Numbered from the stretch's first letter, positions 30,301-42,204 are shown. The stretch: DNA of 64,000 nt from Scedosporium boydii (GCA_002221725.1 NJFT01000118.1:1-64000), one strand, 5' to 3'. Numbers and translations are program-made. Notes: a model not told the origin generated them from the sequence alone.

Positions 30301-33134
30301 ATCCACTCTGCTCCTCCAACAGTGAACCAAGTTCTATTGATGCCGAGTTCGTTTGTGCGACCGTCAGCAGTCATGCCCGCCCATACCCTCCTTGGACCAC
30401 CCTGGTCGATATGTATGGACACTGCAAACACAAACACACTTCGTAAAACTAAATATCTGCATGAAGATAGTGTACGTACTTCGTATTCGTGCGGTGATTC
30501 GTGGTTCGTGCAGTGGTTGCAGTGACGTACGAAGTAGGGGTTGGGGAAAGGACCCTAGAATGCCCGATGTCTCCGGTGCTCCGGCGCGTGGTGAGTGTGA
30601 TGAGAAGATGAGGAGGGCATGAGCACATGAGGAGAACATTGGGCGGACGCCATCGACCGTTCGAGTGAATTTCAAGACAAATGAGTATGCAGGAAGCACG
30701 GAAGCAGGGCATTTCAAACCCATTCCATTGGTGCAAACGCTACTTGGTAAGTTCTCTTGTCCCAGATCCAACTAATTTTATCCTGATACAACTTTGAAGT
30801 GTTGTAGTGCCTAGAAAAACCCTTCCGTAGGGCCGGACTGGATGCAAGAGATACCATCAAAATGTCACACCCACTTTGTAGTGGTGGGGCTGATGACTAT
30901 GCAAACAGAGAACAACAAGAGACAGCACGGGCAATTGGACTTGGACTTGCTATTGTGCCTTGAGAGCTAGAGAAGAGGGGGGACTTTCACATGTCAAAAA
31001 CCTGGACCTGACCTGGCCAAGCATTTCGATGGTGCCAAGAAACATCCAACAAGGGACGTATTCTCGTACACTAAAATCAAGAAAAGATAATCAAAAATAA
31101 AAATGACTAGAAAAAGAGAAACGGAAAAGAAGAATGAGAATAAGCTCTATGCGGTGTTTATTCGTCTTCAAGGGGCGAATTGAGGCCGGTCTGGTGATGC
31201 GATCACTGGCTTAGCTTGGTTGAATTTGATACATAGCTTCTTCAACGTCGAAGGGGTTCCTAACACTGACTCGTACACCTTAAGTCTGGGACGCAACTCG
31301 AGTGCTCACTTCGTCCACTCGCTCTGTCTGGCTCTACATCATGGATATTCTGAGTTCGAGCCCGTTGAGTGTCGACATGGCTAGCCTGACCCAGCCTCAA
31401 GGGCAAGGGGTTCTCATTCTCGCTCCACGTCTCAGGGATAGACGTCTCGAAGCTTACGGACTAGGGCCTGCTAGTCCCAAGTATTCCCTCCCCTCCCCCT
31501 CTCCCAGACAAGATGGATGCGTCCGTTATCCTCCGCGATCTCGAGCCCTCAACTTACTTGCTGCACGAAGCACACGAAGGAATCGATTCATTTCTGACTT
31601 TCTGACTTCGTATGCAGGGTGCACTTCTGAAATGACGAGGACCATGGCGTGCATCGTTTTTCCCTCCCAGGAAGGGTATAAACTCCCGGCATTGGCCCAT
31701 GCAAACACTAGACATAGCACACACATATTTCATGCTCTGTCAACAGGACAGCATGCACACAAAAATACACAGCTCGGTTCGTTGCCCGTTTTGGGCAGTG
31801 AATGCCTCGTTTGTCGATTATCCCCGAAGCCCCCAAGTTTCCAAGTTTGAAGTCATTCTCCGCTTCGGAGATGAAGCCCATAATGCTAAACTAGGTAGGC
31901 CTTTTTGGAAATAGAGAGCCCCCATCTTCTTTCGTATTATTCCTGTCCTTCGTTCTTGATGTGAGAAGGAGTTGTCAATGCAAGGCACACACTGCCATTG
32001 TGTTACTTCGTCATAATAGTGTGGTAGCACTCCGTGGTTTTAGTGTCGTGTAGCTGGTAGTAGCTGGTAGTCCGTTCCAAGGCCCTGCCCTGTTCCTCGA
32101 CAAGACCCTGCATTTTCCAGAAAAACCGACCGAGGTTCATTTTTTTCCAAGATGCGTCGATGATCCACCGAAATCTGAGTTTAGTTATGGCTTCTATTTC
32201 GCTTCTCCCGCTTCTAGCTAGATTTCAAAACAGAAGATGAATACGGACGATGAGGAATTCAATCCCGGCCGAGCCGTTGCTTGAATCCCGAGTATAGAAG
32301 ATTAATTTCCATGTCGCCTTTCTATACATTTTTTTTTTCTTCTGTAGAAATTTCCAAGCTTCTCTTCCTTCTTTCCTACGCCCGCCCAAAGCTCTCCTTG
32401 ATCCGTGACACCATTGGACAAGGCGTCGATGGCCCCTGTCTTGGAGCTCTTGCGGATAGACGGAAACTCGACTTGATCAGATCAGATACGAAGCAAGCTT
32501 TCTTCTGAATCTGGGCTCCCAGACCGAGGCAGTGCCGCCACAAAGTCTCAGGAGTCGGACTGGGCTCACTTTCCCCTCGAGTCCGGTTCCAGCTTCCAGC
32601 ACGGTTGACCGACCTTGGTGCGGCTCTCACAGCTGATCGTCAACATCATTCACTTCCACAGACGATTGCGACCGTCGGTACCTGCGTCATCAGGGCATCG
32701 ACCGGTAAACTTTCCAATCTCGAATTATCGGTCCATTGACGACGATCAAGGCCGTGTGTCACGAGGATTGTAATTGCGTTAAATTACTATTCCGCGCTTC
32801 GTGGCCTGTGCCTTGTGCCTTGAATCAAACCAACAAACGTTGACATCATCCGCCCAATCCCAAAACGGCGTCAACCCGGCGAAACTCAAACCAACATTTC
32901 CTTCTCCCCGGTTTCTCGCTGCGCCATCCTCCGTTCCGCGGCGTTTTATGCGCCGGACTTGGGAACCAACTTTGATTCACACCGGTTTCTCACTCACCCC
33001 CAAAACACGTTGAATCCATAATCCAACCCCCGACGCGTCCCCCCTAAACACCCACACCCCACCCACCCCCTTCGCGCACTCACTCACCTGCATCAAGCCG
33101 GGCAAGCTCCACCACCACCTCCCCCCCGCGCCTG
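27352..33134. other. 5.8-kb spacer with the bHLH promoter at one end
   Basis: The left 1.5 kb is presumably promoter and leader of the minus-strand bHLH gene. Several open frames there (for example 28313-28882 plus and 28040-28501 minus) look like compositional artefacts. Further right there are six or more TACGAAGTA-type 9-mers (28704, 29388, two overlapping at 30253, 30474, 30526) and a (CT)n tract at 29274-29294. I see no gene. Confidence 0.5.
29274..29294. repeat. (CT)n microsatellite
   Basis: About ten uninterrupted CT dinucleotides. Confidence 0.9.
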
Positions 33135-34866
33135 ATGACCGCCGCCGCGCAGCCCCGGCGCCGGGCCACAGCCGGCCTGCATCTCTCCCTCGGAGCGGTG
33201 CCTCCGGCCTTGCGCCCCGCCGTACGCGCGTTCCTTTTCGGATACACTTCGGCCGTGGGGCCTCGCATCCTCACTCTTCTCGTCAAGTATTGCAACTCGC
33301 GACGACGTAGCGCGAGTGCCGGCGGACCCGATGGCGAGAAGAAGAGGGAGCAGCAGATCGCTGCCTCTTTAAAGAAGGCTTTGGCTTCTGGGTTTGGCTG
33401 GAATCGGTTTCCGGCTTTTTGTGCTGCACTTGCTGGTGGGAGCACGTTGCTTGAGGTACGTGTATAATGTGGTGAGCTGTTCATTTGTTTTGTGAGCGTC
33501 TAGTGTCATTCTGCTTCACGCGTACTGGTGGGTTGAGATATGGGAAGCTCGGTGGTGCCATTTGCGATGACGACGACATACTAGCGGTTAAGGATACACG
33601 GACTAACACGTAGTGCCATCGCAGATACCTGTAAGACGACTTCTTCAAAAGCTTCTCGGGTCTGGTCTCGGTGCTTTAACACTCACTAGGTAGGTTACAC
33701 ACGCCAGGCATAAAAAACTAGCCGTTAAGATGTCAACCGGTCCTTTCTAACACCTCCATAGACTCTCAAGATGGCTGGCCACCTTCTTCGCTGCAGCCCT
33801 TAGCTTGCAGCTCCTCCAATCCCGCCAAACGCCAGCCTACACCGAAACCGTCCCCGCCAACCCTGATCAGCCTCCACGCGGAGAGGCGACGACCATCCGC
33901 TATGGCGGTCGCACCATGGACCTCACCCTCTTCGCCGTAGCCCGCGCCCTCGACGTCATCGTCCGCGAACTCTGGACCTCGCGGCGCACCCGCCTCGTCG
34001 CCGCCAACAAATGGACAAAGGCCGACGAGGTCATTGGCAATCTCGCCGACCCGACCGTCTTCTCCATCACCTCCGCCATCGTCATGTGGTCGTGGTTCTA
34101 CTACCCTTCGAACCTGCCCAAGACCTACAGGAAATGGATCTCGTCGGCCGCTGCTGTCGATGAACGTCTCATCGACGCCCTACGCCTTTGTAAATTTCGC
34201 AAGCTCCGCTACGGCGAGGATACAGGCGTGGCCGACGTCCTCGGATCCATGAGCGTCGACCTAGGCCTCCCCTACGAATGGGGCGACCCTGAGAAAGCCA
34301 TCCCGTTCCCCTGCGAGATCGTCCACACGGGCTGCGGGCCTTCGTGCGAGTATCACGCCCTAAGCAGATTCCTCCGCTCCTTCGTCTGGTCCATGGCCAC
34401 CTACCTCCCCATCAACCTCGCCCTCCAACTCCGCAACCCCTCAACCAAGGGCCTCAAGCGCGCCCTCCTCTCCGCCATCCGCTCCTCCACCTTCCTCGGC
34501 ACCTTCATCGCCCTCTTCTACTACGGCGTCTGCCTAACCCGCACGCGCATCGGCCCCAAGTTCCTGGGCACCGACATCCCCGCCCGCAACGCCATCGACG
34601 GCGGGCTCTGCGTCGCCACGGGCTGCGCCCTCTGCGGGTGGAGCATCCTCCTCGAGGTGCCGCAGCGGAGACCGGAGCTGGCGCTCTTCGTGGCGCCGAG
34701 GGCGTTGGCGCCGTTTTTCCCGAGGAGGTATCCCGTGGGTGAGCAGTGGAAGGAGATTGTGGCGTTTGCTTTTAGTGCGGCGACGGTGTTTTGTGCTGCT
34801 GTGGAGGATAAGACGAAGGTTAGGGGGGTGTTGGGGAAGTTGTTGGCGAAGGTTATGCAGAAGTGA
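33135..34866 (+). CDS. TMEM135-like integral membrane protein, 496 aa
   Basis: Exons 33135-33455, 33625-33689 and 33762-34866 join in phase (introns 169 and 72 nt) to give 496 residues. Exon 2 is only 65 nt. The protein has several hydrophobic segments, for example around FSITSAIVMWSWFYY, SFVWSMATYLPINLAL, FLGTFIALFYYGVCL and CVATGCALCGWSILL. The block PCEIVHTGCGPSCEYHALSR precedes a conserved-looking YLPINLAL helix and resembles the Cys-containing region of TMEM135/peroxisomal Tim17-like membrane proteins. In animals TMEM135 is linked to peroxisomal cholesterol export and mitochondrial fission; the fungal role is not established. There are no obvious catalytic residues. Family assignment is by pattern memory. 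Confidence 0.75.
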
Positions 34867-35171
34867 GATTGTGGGATTGTAATGTATTGTAAATCTTTGT
34901 TCTCATAGAATTTTGGATTTGTGTCGAGGGAGTGGGTGTACAATACATGTTGTAGTTGGCTATAAGAGTGTAGAGGGTGTAGATATGGATAGAGGAGGGC
35001 TCAAGCTCACGGTGGCAGCGTTTGGAATTTCAACTCACATTGCACTTCTTTACCACCGATACAACAACTTTCAACTGGAAACCATTGATCTATTCAGAGG
35101 CAGACTTTTAATAGAATATGCCTACATACTCGACGCATCACTCATTACCGTTAAAGAAAAAGAGAGGTGCC
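34867..35171. other. Convergent 3' spacer
   Basis: A 305-base gap between the stop codons of two converging genes. It should hold both 3' untranslated regions; no other feature seen. Confidence 0.6.
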
Positions 35172-36227
35172 CTATTCAAACGCAAACCTCCTCCAAAGCG
35201 TCGCAACCCCCAGCACAAAAACACAAGCCAACAAGTCTGCCCTCACAGTCATGAAAATCTGCCCATACCTCATCACAGCCCCGATATACCCCGCCGTCTT
35301 GGGGGGCAAAAAACCCATGACCATCCCCAACACTCCCGAGGGACTATAGCGTCCGCCGTCGACGAAGAAGCGAGTGGTAAGGAGGATGGCCTCCACACTG
35401 GCAAAGATCCAGAAGAACCTCTTCGACTCCTCCGAGATGGCATCGACGCCGAGGAGATCGCGCTCTTCCTTCGTGCCGCGGAACGGCGTAGATAAGGCGA
35501 CGTAGAGACCGAGAGAAATGGCGAAGAGGGCGTGGAGAACCCGCCAGATCGAGGAAGTGCCGGAGGATGCTGCGGGTTGTTGTTGCTGTGGCATGCCGGG
35601 GAAAGGAGGAGGTTGGGCGAAGGGGTTGCCTGCGCCGCCGTTGGGGATACCGCCTCCCGAGAGCATTTGGGACATGAGAGCGGCGAAGGGATCGGTTTGG
35701 GCCGCCGCGGGAGGGGTTTCGCCTTGGCCGGGGCGGTCGATGCCGAGCATGAGTCGCGTGAGCTCTTCTTGGGAGACGGTCTCCATGCCGGGCGGTACGG
35801 GAACGCGGGAGCTCAGGCGTGGTTCGTAGTAGTGTTTCGAGATGTCGACTTCTTCGGGATCGGCGTGCGCTCGGGGCGAAGTTGAACTCGTCTCGGCAGG
35901 GATGGGAGTCGTCGCAGCTTCACTCGCCGTCGTTTCTGGAGCAGGTGGACCGGGAACATCTGGCAGGGAGAGGAGGAAAGTCAGCCAACTTGTCATGCAA
36001 AAAATTCAAGTCACCGAAAAGTAAAGGACCTGTGTGAAATAAAATATGAGATAGAATCCAGAATCCATACCTTTTTGTATTCCGCCCCCGAGGCCTGTGA
36101 TCCTGTTCAACCTCGCTGATCCTCCAGCTCGAATCTTTGCCTCACGACGTTCCTTTCGGAGGCGGGCTTGCTCGGCAGCGCGCTGCGAGGCTGCATCCTC
36201 AGCGCTGAGGGCGGGATTGTCAGACAT
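35172..36227 (-). CDS. GET2: GET complex subunit Get2 (tail-anchored protein receptor)
   Basis: Get2 with Get1 forms the ER receptor that takes tail-anchored proteins from the Get3 ATPase. Exon 1 (36227-36071) and exon 2 (35959-35172) join across a 111-nt intron to give 314 residues. The N-terminal cytosolic part contains a basic cluster ARLRKERREAKIRAGGSARL, matching the Get3-binding motif of Get2/CAML-type proteins. A disordered Pro/Gln-rich linker follows. The C-terminal third has three hydrophobic stretches at about residues 190-208, 234-250 and 292-308, the expected membrane topology. The start MSDNPALSAEDAASQ is the first ATG and is typical for filamentous ascomycete homologues. Confidence 0.9.
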
Positions 36228-36858
36228 TTTTCTGTAATGTTTCTTGTCTGGTTATCGGGAGTTGGGGATGAAAACTGTTGTGGGAGAAGGTTCTGAGTTG
36301 TTTGAAGGGTTGTTGAAGATTGTTGAAGATTGTTGAAAATGTGTGGTGAACATGTGTCGCTGTCGAAGTCAAGCGTGCCATTTTCTGATTCGCCCAAGCT
36401 TTCCAAGAACGTCACTGTGGCCCCACTCAAACCAATGTTGGAGCTTGTCTGTCCTACGAAGTACTTTATAAACAGCTTGAGGGCGATTGGGAGAAACAGA
36501 AATAGACAATGAATTATTAGAGATCACTTGTATTAGTAACTATCTGGAAAGACTTCATGTGCTAGAAGCAGTTAAATAAATATAAATTTATAAACTACAT
36601 GTACCTCAGTATTCTTACGTCGTTAAACGTATCAATCAGTTACGGGGAGGGACCATCTTGCAGTGGTGTGTCCAGGCGTTTATGGACCAATATTGGCTGG
36701 ATGCCACATCAATGACCACAGCCTGCCAGTGCTGATGAACTTCTCGCTGCCTGCAGCCTGCAGCCTGATCAGTTCCCGATGATTTCTTCACTCCTCATCA
36801 TATCCTTGGCGATTTCCTGCCTGTCCCAGAGGGTGCGGGTAATCGAATTTAGCCCCCT
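36228..36858. other. Divergent spacer upstream of Get2 and the UBL-like gene
   Basis: It would contain both promoters. A 10-base direct repeat sits at 36311-36340 and a TACGAAGTA 9-mer near 36454. No gene seen. Confidence 0.5.
36311..36340. repeat. Three-copy 10-bp tandem repeat
   Basis: Units tgttgaagat, tgttgaagat and tgttgaaaat lie in the Get2 promoter region. Confidence 0.85.
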
Positions 36859-38373
36859 ATGAGTTTCGGATACGCAATCGGGGATGTTGTCGCCGTGCTC
36901 GGCCTCCTTGAGTGGATTGCGGTCGAAATCCGCAACTACCGGGATGCGCCCCAGCATTTCTAGTAGCTCCGGGCGGAGCTTGACATGCATCGAACCACCA
37001 TCCAGGCTGTTCTCGGAATGGAACCTGAAAGCGCAGAATCCTTTGTAATCATACAGCGGATGCGCGCTATAGCGTTCCATTGTCGGCTGCCGCTGCAGCA
37101 GTTCATCGACCGACTGCACGGCAAGGAGCGAGCACTTGGCCACTTTCGGACAAGGAGCCTGGTTTGTATCGGTACACGACTACATTGGTCGATGGTGGCC
37201 AGGAAGGATGTGGGTGAGTTGAGGAACACTCTTCTCTCGGGAATGCTAGCCATTAGCGTCCTCCAGGGGAGACTCCAGGTGTAGGCAGATTAACACCCCG
37301 ATCTGCTGCTCCAGTGATCAGAGTGATCGGCAGCACCTTGGTTGCGCTTGGTGCATTTGTCGTTGGACTAACATGCCATCTTCAGGTTACAGATTCAGAG
37401 ACTGGGACCAGAAATTGGCCACGTCGCCAAAGTCCAGTCCCAACACCTTGCCGACTTCTCCCGCGAGATGGACTTACTACGAGTGACCGCCGAGAAGGCA
37501 CCCCAGGTCATTACGGAGTTGAAGTCGTCCATCGATCAAAACCGCCTGGAGACGACCGGCCAACTTGAGAAAATCGACCAGAAGATGGAGCTTGTCCAGT
37601 CCAACATCAAGTTCATAAGCGAGGGCTTCTGTGCAGTGAGAGAGTTCGGCCAGGGCCTTGGGAACAAGCTCACGGCAGCTTTGAGTCAGATGTTTGCCCT
37701 GATGGTGCAACTGCGGAAGCTGATGCAACTGTAAGTCCTCTTCCTCCCGCGGTGTCCTGGTTAAATGATACTAACGTAGACCCAGGCTCGCTCGGATTTT
37801 GAGTGATATTCGTCGCGCAGTCTCACGAAACGTGTGAGCAATCTCTCCCCGCCCCATTCCTCGCTACGGATCTAACGTGGAAAGATCTCTTCTTCTTGAC
37901 ATCCGGAGGGCCATGAATCGAATAGCTCGGTCCATAGATGCCATTCCGCTTCATCTGAGCCTGGACCTTATACGGTTCGACGATGCCCTGGGAGAAAGCT
38001 GGGCTCTCCCGTTTCAGGCATGCGCGGCATGGAGGGTATGTATCCACAACGTCAATTGTTGACATGACCCTGAAATACCAAGGTGAAACTTACCAAGCCG
38101 CTGGCAGCCTTTTTGGGAGATGCTTGCGCTCGTTGTCTTCGGCAACAACCGCCCAGGCTCGTCCCGAGTCGATCTGGGCCAATTTACGCTGAGGATCGTC
38201 AACGGCTGTCGGGATATATCAATTGTGGACTGGGACACTTTAATTCAACCGAACATGCACATCGAACAGTGGATGGTCGTACCGGAGCTTCCTATCGAGT
38301 CCAAATCCTGCCCCTTTCCGGACTGCAGCGGAATACTTCCTACTGATTTGGAGCCGCCTGGAGAATTTATATG
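36859..38373 (+). pseudogene. Fungal STAND/ubiquitin-like-domain type module, interrupted by TAG TAG
   Basis: The exons 36859-37280, 37386-37730, 37780-37833, 37885-38035 and 38108-38373 all join in phase with normal splice sites. The N-terminus MSFGYAIGDVVAVLGLLEW and NYRDAPQHF is the helical start common in large fungal families that precede ubiquitin-like or STAND domains. Directly after QHF come two TAG codons (36961-36966). The frame then continues with LRAELDMHR, FHCRLPLQQFIDRL and WSMVARKDVGELR, all of which fit the family. A coiled-coil part follows (EKAPQVITELKSSIDQNR), then the ubiquitin-like-type region with FDDALGESWALPFQAC and FWEMLALVV, and a CPFPDCSG zinc-like element. The two TAGs look like CAG codons changed by C-to-T. 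A shorter protein could start at the ATG at 36985. The last exon splices in phase into the TPR module that follows, so the two may be one gene. Confidence 0.65.
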
Positions 38374-38428
38374 GTAGGCATACAGCTATGTCTATATCTG
38401 AAAACGTAGAGAATTTCGTAACTGATAG

Positions 38429-39484
38429 GCGGGTTAGCTCGAAGTGCCGACGCGCAGCAGGGATGAAAGAAAAGTATGAGAATCTAGTCGCTCTCTACGA
38501 ACCTATTAGAACCTTCAACCCTTCCAACTCATCTTTAACTGTGTACGATTCGGAAAAGCTGAATCAAAGGACTGGACCACCGACATTGGGGAAAATCAAG
38601 AGTTTGGAAGACGAAATTGTGCTCTTCCGTCGAGTGCAAAGCTACAAATCCGTCGAGCCCATCGCTACATGGGAAGAGGCACAGGCCAGTCTCCGCGTAG
38701 ACAAGAACAACGCGAGTGCGAACCAGTTCATGGGCTGGCATGCGCTAACCATAGAGAAGGATCCCGAATCTGCCATCCGATATCTACGTACGGCTTCTCG
38801 CATGCACGGTATGGATCGTCCAACCGACCCACATTATAATATGACTAGAACTGACGCAGACGCGTAGCTCAACAACTTGCCAACGCCTCGCAGTCGAACT
38901 ACCTCCTAGGCCGGGCCTATATGGAATTAGCTGAACTAGTTGAAGCGCATGAATTTTACGAGAAGGCTGCCTGGGGCGATAGCATAAATCCTTCGTACTG
39001 GATCTCGATCGGGGTTCTGTTTTACAAATTTGGCCAATGGGGAGATTCGCTGGATGCCCTAGCTCGATCTATCAGGCTCAATAACACGACCTGGGAGGCT
39101 TGGATGAATGTGGGGATACTGGTATGTTGTTACCGTCCCTTGAGAGTCTATTGAAGAAGTACGCTTAGCTAAATTATCAAGTATGACGCGGCCCACCAAT
39201 TTGCCGACGCGATGGACGCTTACGAGTGCTGTCTAAAGTTTAACCCAGAAGCTCGGCATGCGAGGCGGAGACGGAGTGGAGCAACTCCGCCATCGGCCCG
39301 GTCTTCAAAGGAGGTAAGGATGGTGGAACCTCCGCTGCGACATGTCAACGAGGCAATTCCCCTGGGTGGCCACGGGAATGACATACACCTCAACCCGATT
39401 CGACTGGGCCACGACGAGGAAGATTCTGAATGGGGGACTTCGTCTGGCATAGACACAGAATTGCTTTCTTCAGACGAAGAATGA
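38429..39484 (+). CDS. Ssn6/Cyc8-like TPR module, probably fused to the upstream UBL-type module
   Basis: Exons 38429-38808, 38868-39121 and 39182-39484 (introns 59 and 60 nt) join in phase with the preceding UBL-type exon (its 2-nt remainder plus the first G makes a Trp codon). The first residues RVSSKCRRAAG continue the zinc-like end of that module. The rest has TPR-like helices: FMGWHALTIEKDPESAIRYL, SNYLLGRAYMELAELVEAHE, PSYWISIGVLFYKFGQWGDS and DAMDAYECCLKFNPE. Their order and wording follow the late TPRs of the co-repressor Ssn6/Cyc8 (RCM-1 in Neurospora), though divergent and without the long Gln-rich tail. The end is acidic (TELLSSDEE). A free-standing gene could begin at the ATG near 38463. 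Together with the upstream exons the joined frame is 725 codons including the two TAGs. Confidence 0.65.
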
Positions 39485-40531
39485 AAGGCAAATCTGCTAC
39501 TTTTGGAATCTGTCAAACATCGCAAATTGTTCTGGAATCAGAGTGGGACCCGTAAGTTGGTGTGGTCTCGCATCCTGGATCTGAAAGAAGGCCAGTATCG
39601 GGTTCGCCGAATCGACGTAAATCTCGTTCAGGGATCTCCGATGATTGATTGTATTGTTGTTTGCTCGCTTCGGATTCTGTCAATAGCGCGTGATTTGCTA
39701 TTGTTGTCTGTCTCAAGTCTCTAGATGGCGCCGACTATGCGCGGCACTCCATCAATACCGCAGCATTCCTAATCATATATGTCGCCATGGCCCTCCCTCG
39801 GATATCCCTCAAGTTCCGTCCCTAAGGGTCAAGGATATTTCCCACGTCGTATAAGATGCTTTCCTATATAGCGGGTAAGTTGAACGTGGTATATGGCTTG
39901 ACCTTGTGCTTCTTTAGTAAAATCCAATGGAGGGTCTATCTCTGATTCGATATATATGTATATACGCTACTCCCCTCCTGAGAGGCCACGGCGATACAAG
40001 CCAAAAGGAAAGACCGCCTTCCTCCCGCACCTTCCCCGACAATACTCGGCCTCCGCCATATGCTTTATATATGAGTCCAAGGCAGGAACCATCAACCGAG
40101 CAGCTCAAGCAGTGGCGACACTTCGACCAGTGGCCAAGTGGTCATTGGAGCGCTCAGAAGGTTAGAAAATTGCAAATTTTCGTAGCTCGTGGGAAGCTCC
40201 CGGATTCGATCCTGGGAGCGACCCGCGAGTGAGCTTTTTGCCTTTTTGTTTTTCTTTTTCCTTCTTCTTTTTCTTTTCCTACCATGCCCGCCGAGAAGAC
40301 AATATTAAATTATTTTCTTGGTTAAGTCAGAACTGCTTCTTTGGGGCCGTCGTTGGATTCCATGCAAGAGACCAAGACCGCCATCTTAAGCGGATTGCAG
40401 AGGGACCTACGCATTGGCTTCTCCCCATCCGAAGCTAACATGAGAAGTTGTAAATCAATAATCTTAAGTCCCAGCCATCAAAGAGTAATTGGACCCGGAT
40501 ATCCATGTTCTATTCGCCTAGCCAGGTTGGA
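39485..40531. other. Convergent spacer with a tRNA-like segment
   Basis: No protein gene recognised. A segment at 40131-40212 resembles tRNA promoter boxes, followed by a T/C-rich stretch at 40229-40280. Confidence 0.5.
40131..40212 (+). other. tRNA-like A/B-box segment, possibly a degenerate SINE head or tRNA pseudogene
   Basis: TGGCCAAGTGGTCA (40131-40144) resembles the A box and D-arm of Leu/Ser tRNAs. GGATTCGATCC (40202-40212) resembles the B box, and it sits in the loop of a perfect GCTCCC/GGGAGC stem. No matching acceptor stem could be built and the anticodon arm is unclear, so it is not a functional tRNA. A T-rich tract just downstream could be a Pol III stop or a SINE tail. Confidence 0.3.
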
Positions 40532-41742
40532 TCAATCTCTACCGGCAATGCGTCGCTGATACGCGTGAACCCTTGAAAGATATTCCTCATCATTCCACCG
40601 CTCCACCCCATCCACAGTCGTCACTGTCGGTGGTCCAATCTGCTCCATGGCATAGCTCGCAGCCACAGACCCAGAAATCATGGCCTCAGACAAGTCCCTC
40701 GATTCTCCGTACGTGGCTGTAAATCCGCCAAGGAAGCAATTTCCAGCGCCGGTTGCATCCACCACTTTTGGCGATGCTCCACCATGAAATGGAGGGAAGC
40801 GTCTCGCTGGGTAAGTCCGCGACACGGCAAGACTCCCGTGCGCGCCATAACGTATGATAACTACGCCTTCGCCAGCCGGCCCAACTCCGGATTCCAGTAT
40901 TTCATAGGCGTAGCGTTCGATTACTGCAAATTCGAGCTCACGCGTCGGATCTTCGTTCCTCTCTTCCTCGGATTGAAACGTGGCAATGATCTCTTGGTGA
41001 TTTGGTGAGTATACATCGACGAGCTTCGCGGCTTTGAGGTGGGCATGTCGGCTTCCCGCGACGCAGGATAATGGCGCTGGTTCCCATACGAGCAGCGGTC
41101 GCATGGAGATGCCCTCAGCAGCTCGAAGCTCTAGCAGTTGAGGTACGAATCTTTCCATATCCTGCGGGGAGGCAAGGAAGTGGAAGTTGAGGGAGCCCAA
41201 TAGTCCCGAGCCCTTCAAATCATTGGGGGTTGGTTGTATGGGAGGATTGACGTATTTAAAGGTTTTCTCTGTTCCACCGGAAATGTGTCTATAGTTAGAA
41301 CTTTCAATTTACATAGGCGAAGGGGGATCCTTCACTAACTATCAAAATCGTCGCCTTCGTACTGAAGAAGGCCACGGGTAGATAACCTCGTAAGGTCCCT
41401 ATTGATAAGGAGGTTGAGGCCCCATTGTCTAAAGAGGTCGAGCACTGCATCTGGAAAGTCCCTGCCAGCCATCACAATGCAGCCGACTTCCTTGGATCGG
41501 GCCCCAGACAGCACAATGCGCGAGCCAGCAGCGCCTGAAGCACAGCAAATTTGTCAGTCATGAAATAATAGAGAAAGTTATACAAGCATCCTTTCTTCCC
41601 GATTTTCTTACTTACTATACAGTCCGGAGCCTCCTGGGACGTCATAGAGCGGCTCCCTGCCTGGGAAACGCAGCTCGTCTAGGACAATCATTCCTAGCGA
41701 AACACTGGTAATTTTTCCGCATTTATGACCAGTTGAATCCAT
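40532..41742 (-). CDS. PfkB-fold protein, Mak32-like
   Basis: Exons 41742-41616, 41534-41340 and 41268-40532 join in phase (introns 81 and 71 nt) to 352 residues. The start MDSTGHKCGKITSVSLGM and the PGGSGLYSAAGSRI region form the N-terminal half of a ribokinase-like fold. The C-terminal signature reads VVDATGAGNCFLGGF. In active PfkB sugar or nucleoside kinases the position after GAG is the catalytic Asp; here it is Asn (about residue 284). Mak32-type fungal proteins, as I remember them, share this change, so catalysis may be lost or altered. In yeast MAK32 is needed for maintenance of a dsRNA element, with unknown chemistry. The third-exon acceptor (aacag|ag) was chosen because the nearer tatag acceptor breaks the frame. 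Confidence 0.8.
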
Positions 41743-42204
41743 GACTAGGTGAAAGAAGGCGTTATGTGTAGGTTTTAGACCGCCTCGCTTAAGCAATGGA
41801 TGGGTTTGCCGCTGGCGCCGCAGCGCGGGGAGATTCAGGACAGAGTCAGCGGGATGATCCAACATCAATAATACAGCCAATGAATGTCAATTCCGTAGTC
41901 CAAAATTAGCACCCAAGCGCCAACCGCCAGGGACATGATGAAACAACCGACACTCGCGCTTGAACCCGATTCCAGAATTATTATTGGTCTTAATAAACGC
42001 AATCGAAATTTTTGGCCGCTCGGCAGTTTCATCAGTCGCGCTGGCGCAGGTTCTTTGCTTTGCGCCCAATCGTTATTAGCTGCCCTGTACATTTTGACGC
42101 TAAGCGCGTCTCCCAAATCCTCACCAATCTCAACCCTAGGTTTCCGACACAAAACCTGTTTTAAGTGTGTTGGAACAAATGGGATCGAATGGATGGAATC
42201 CAGA

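Noticed and set aside
36769..37143. 124-codon open frame on the minus strand
   Set aside because: It lies opposite the first exon of the UBL-type gene, whose protein motifs are recognisable.
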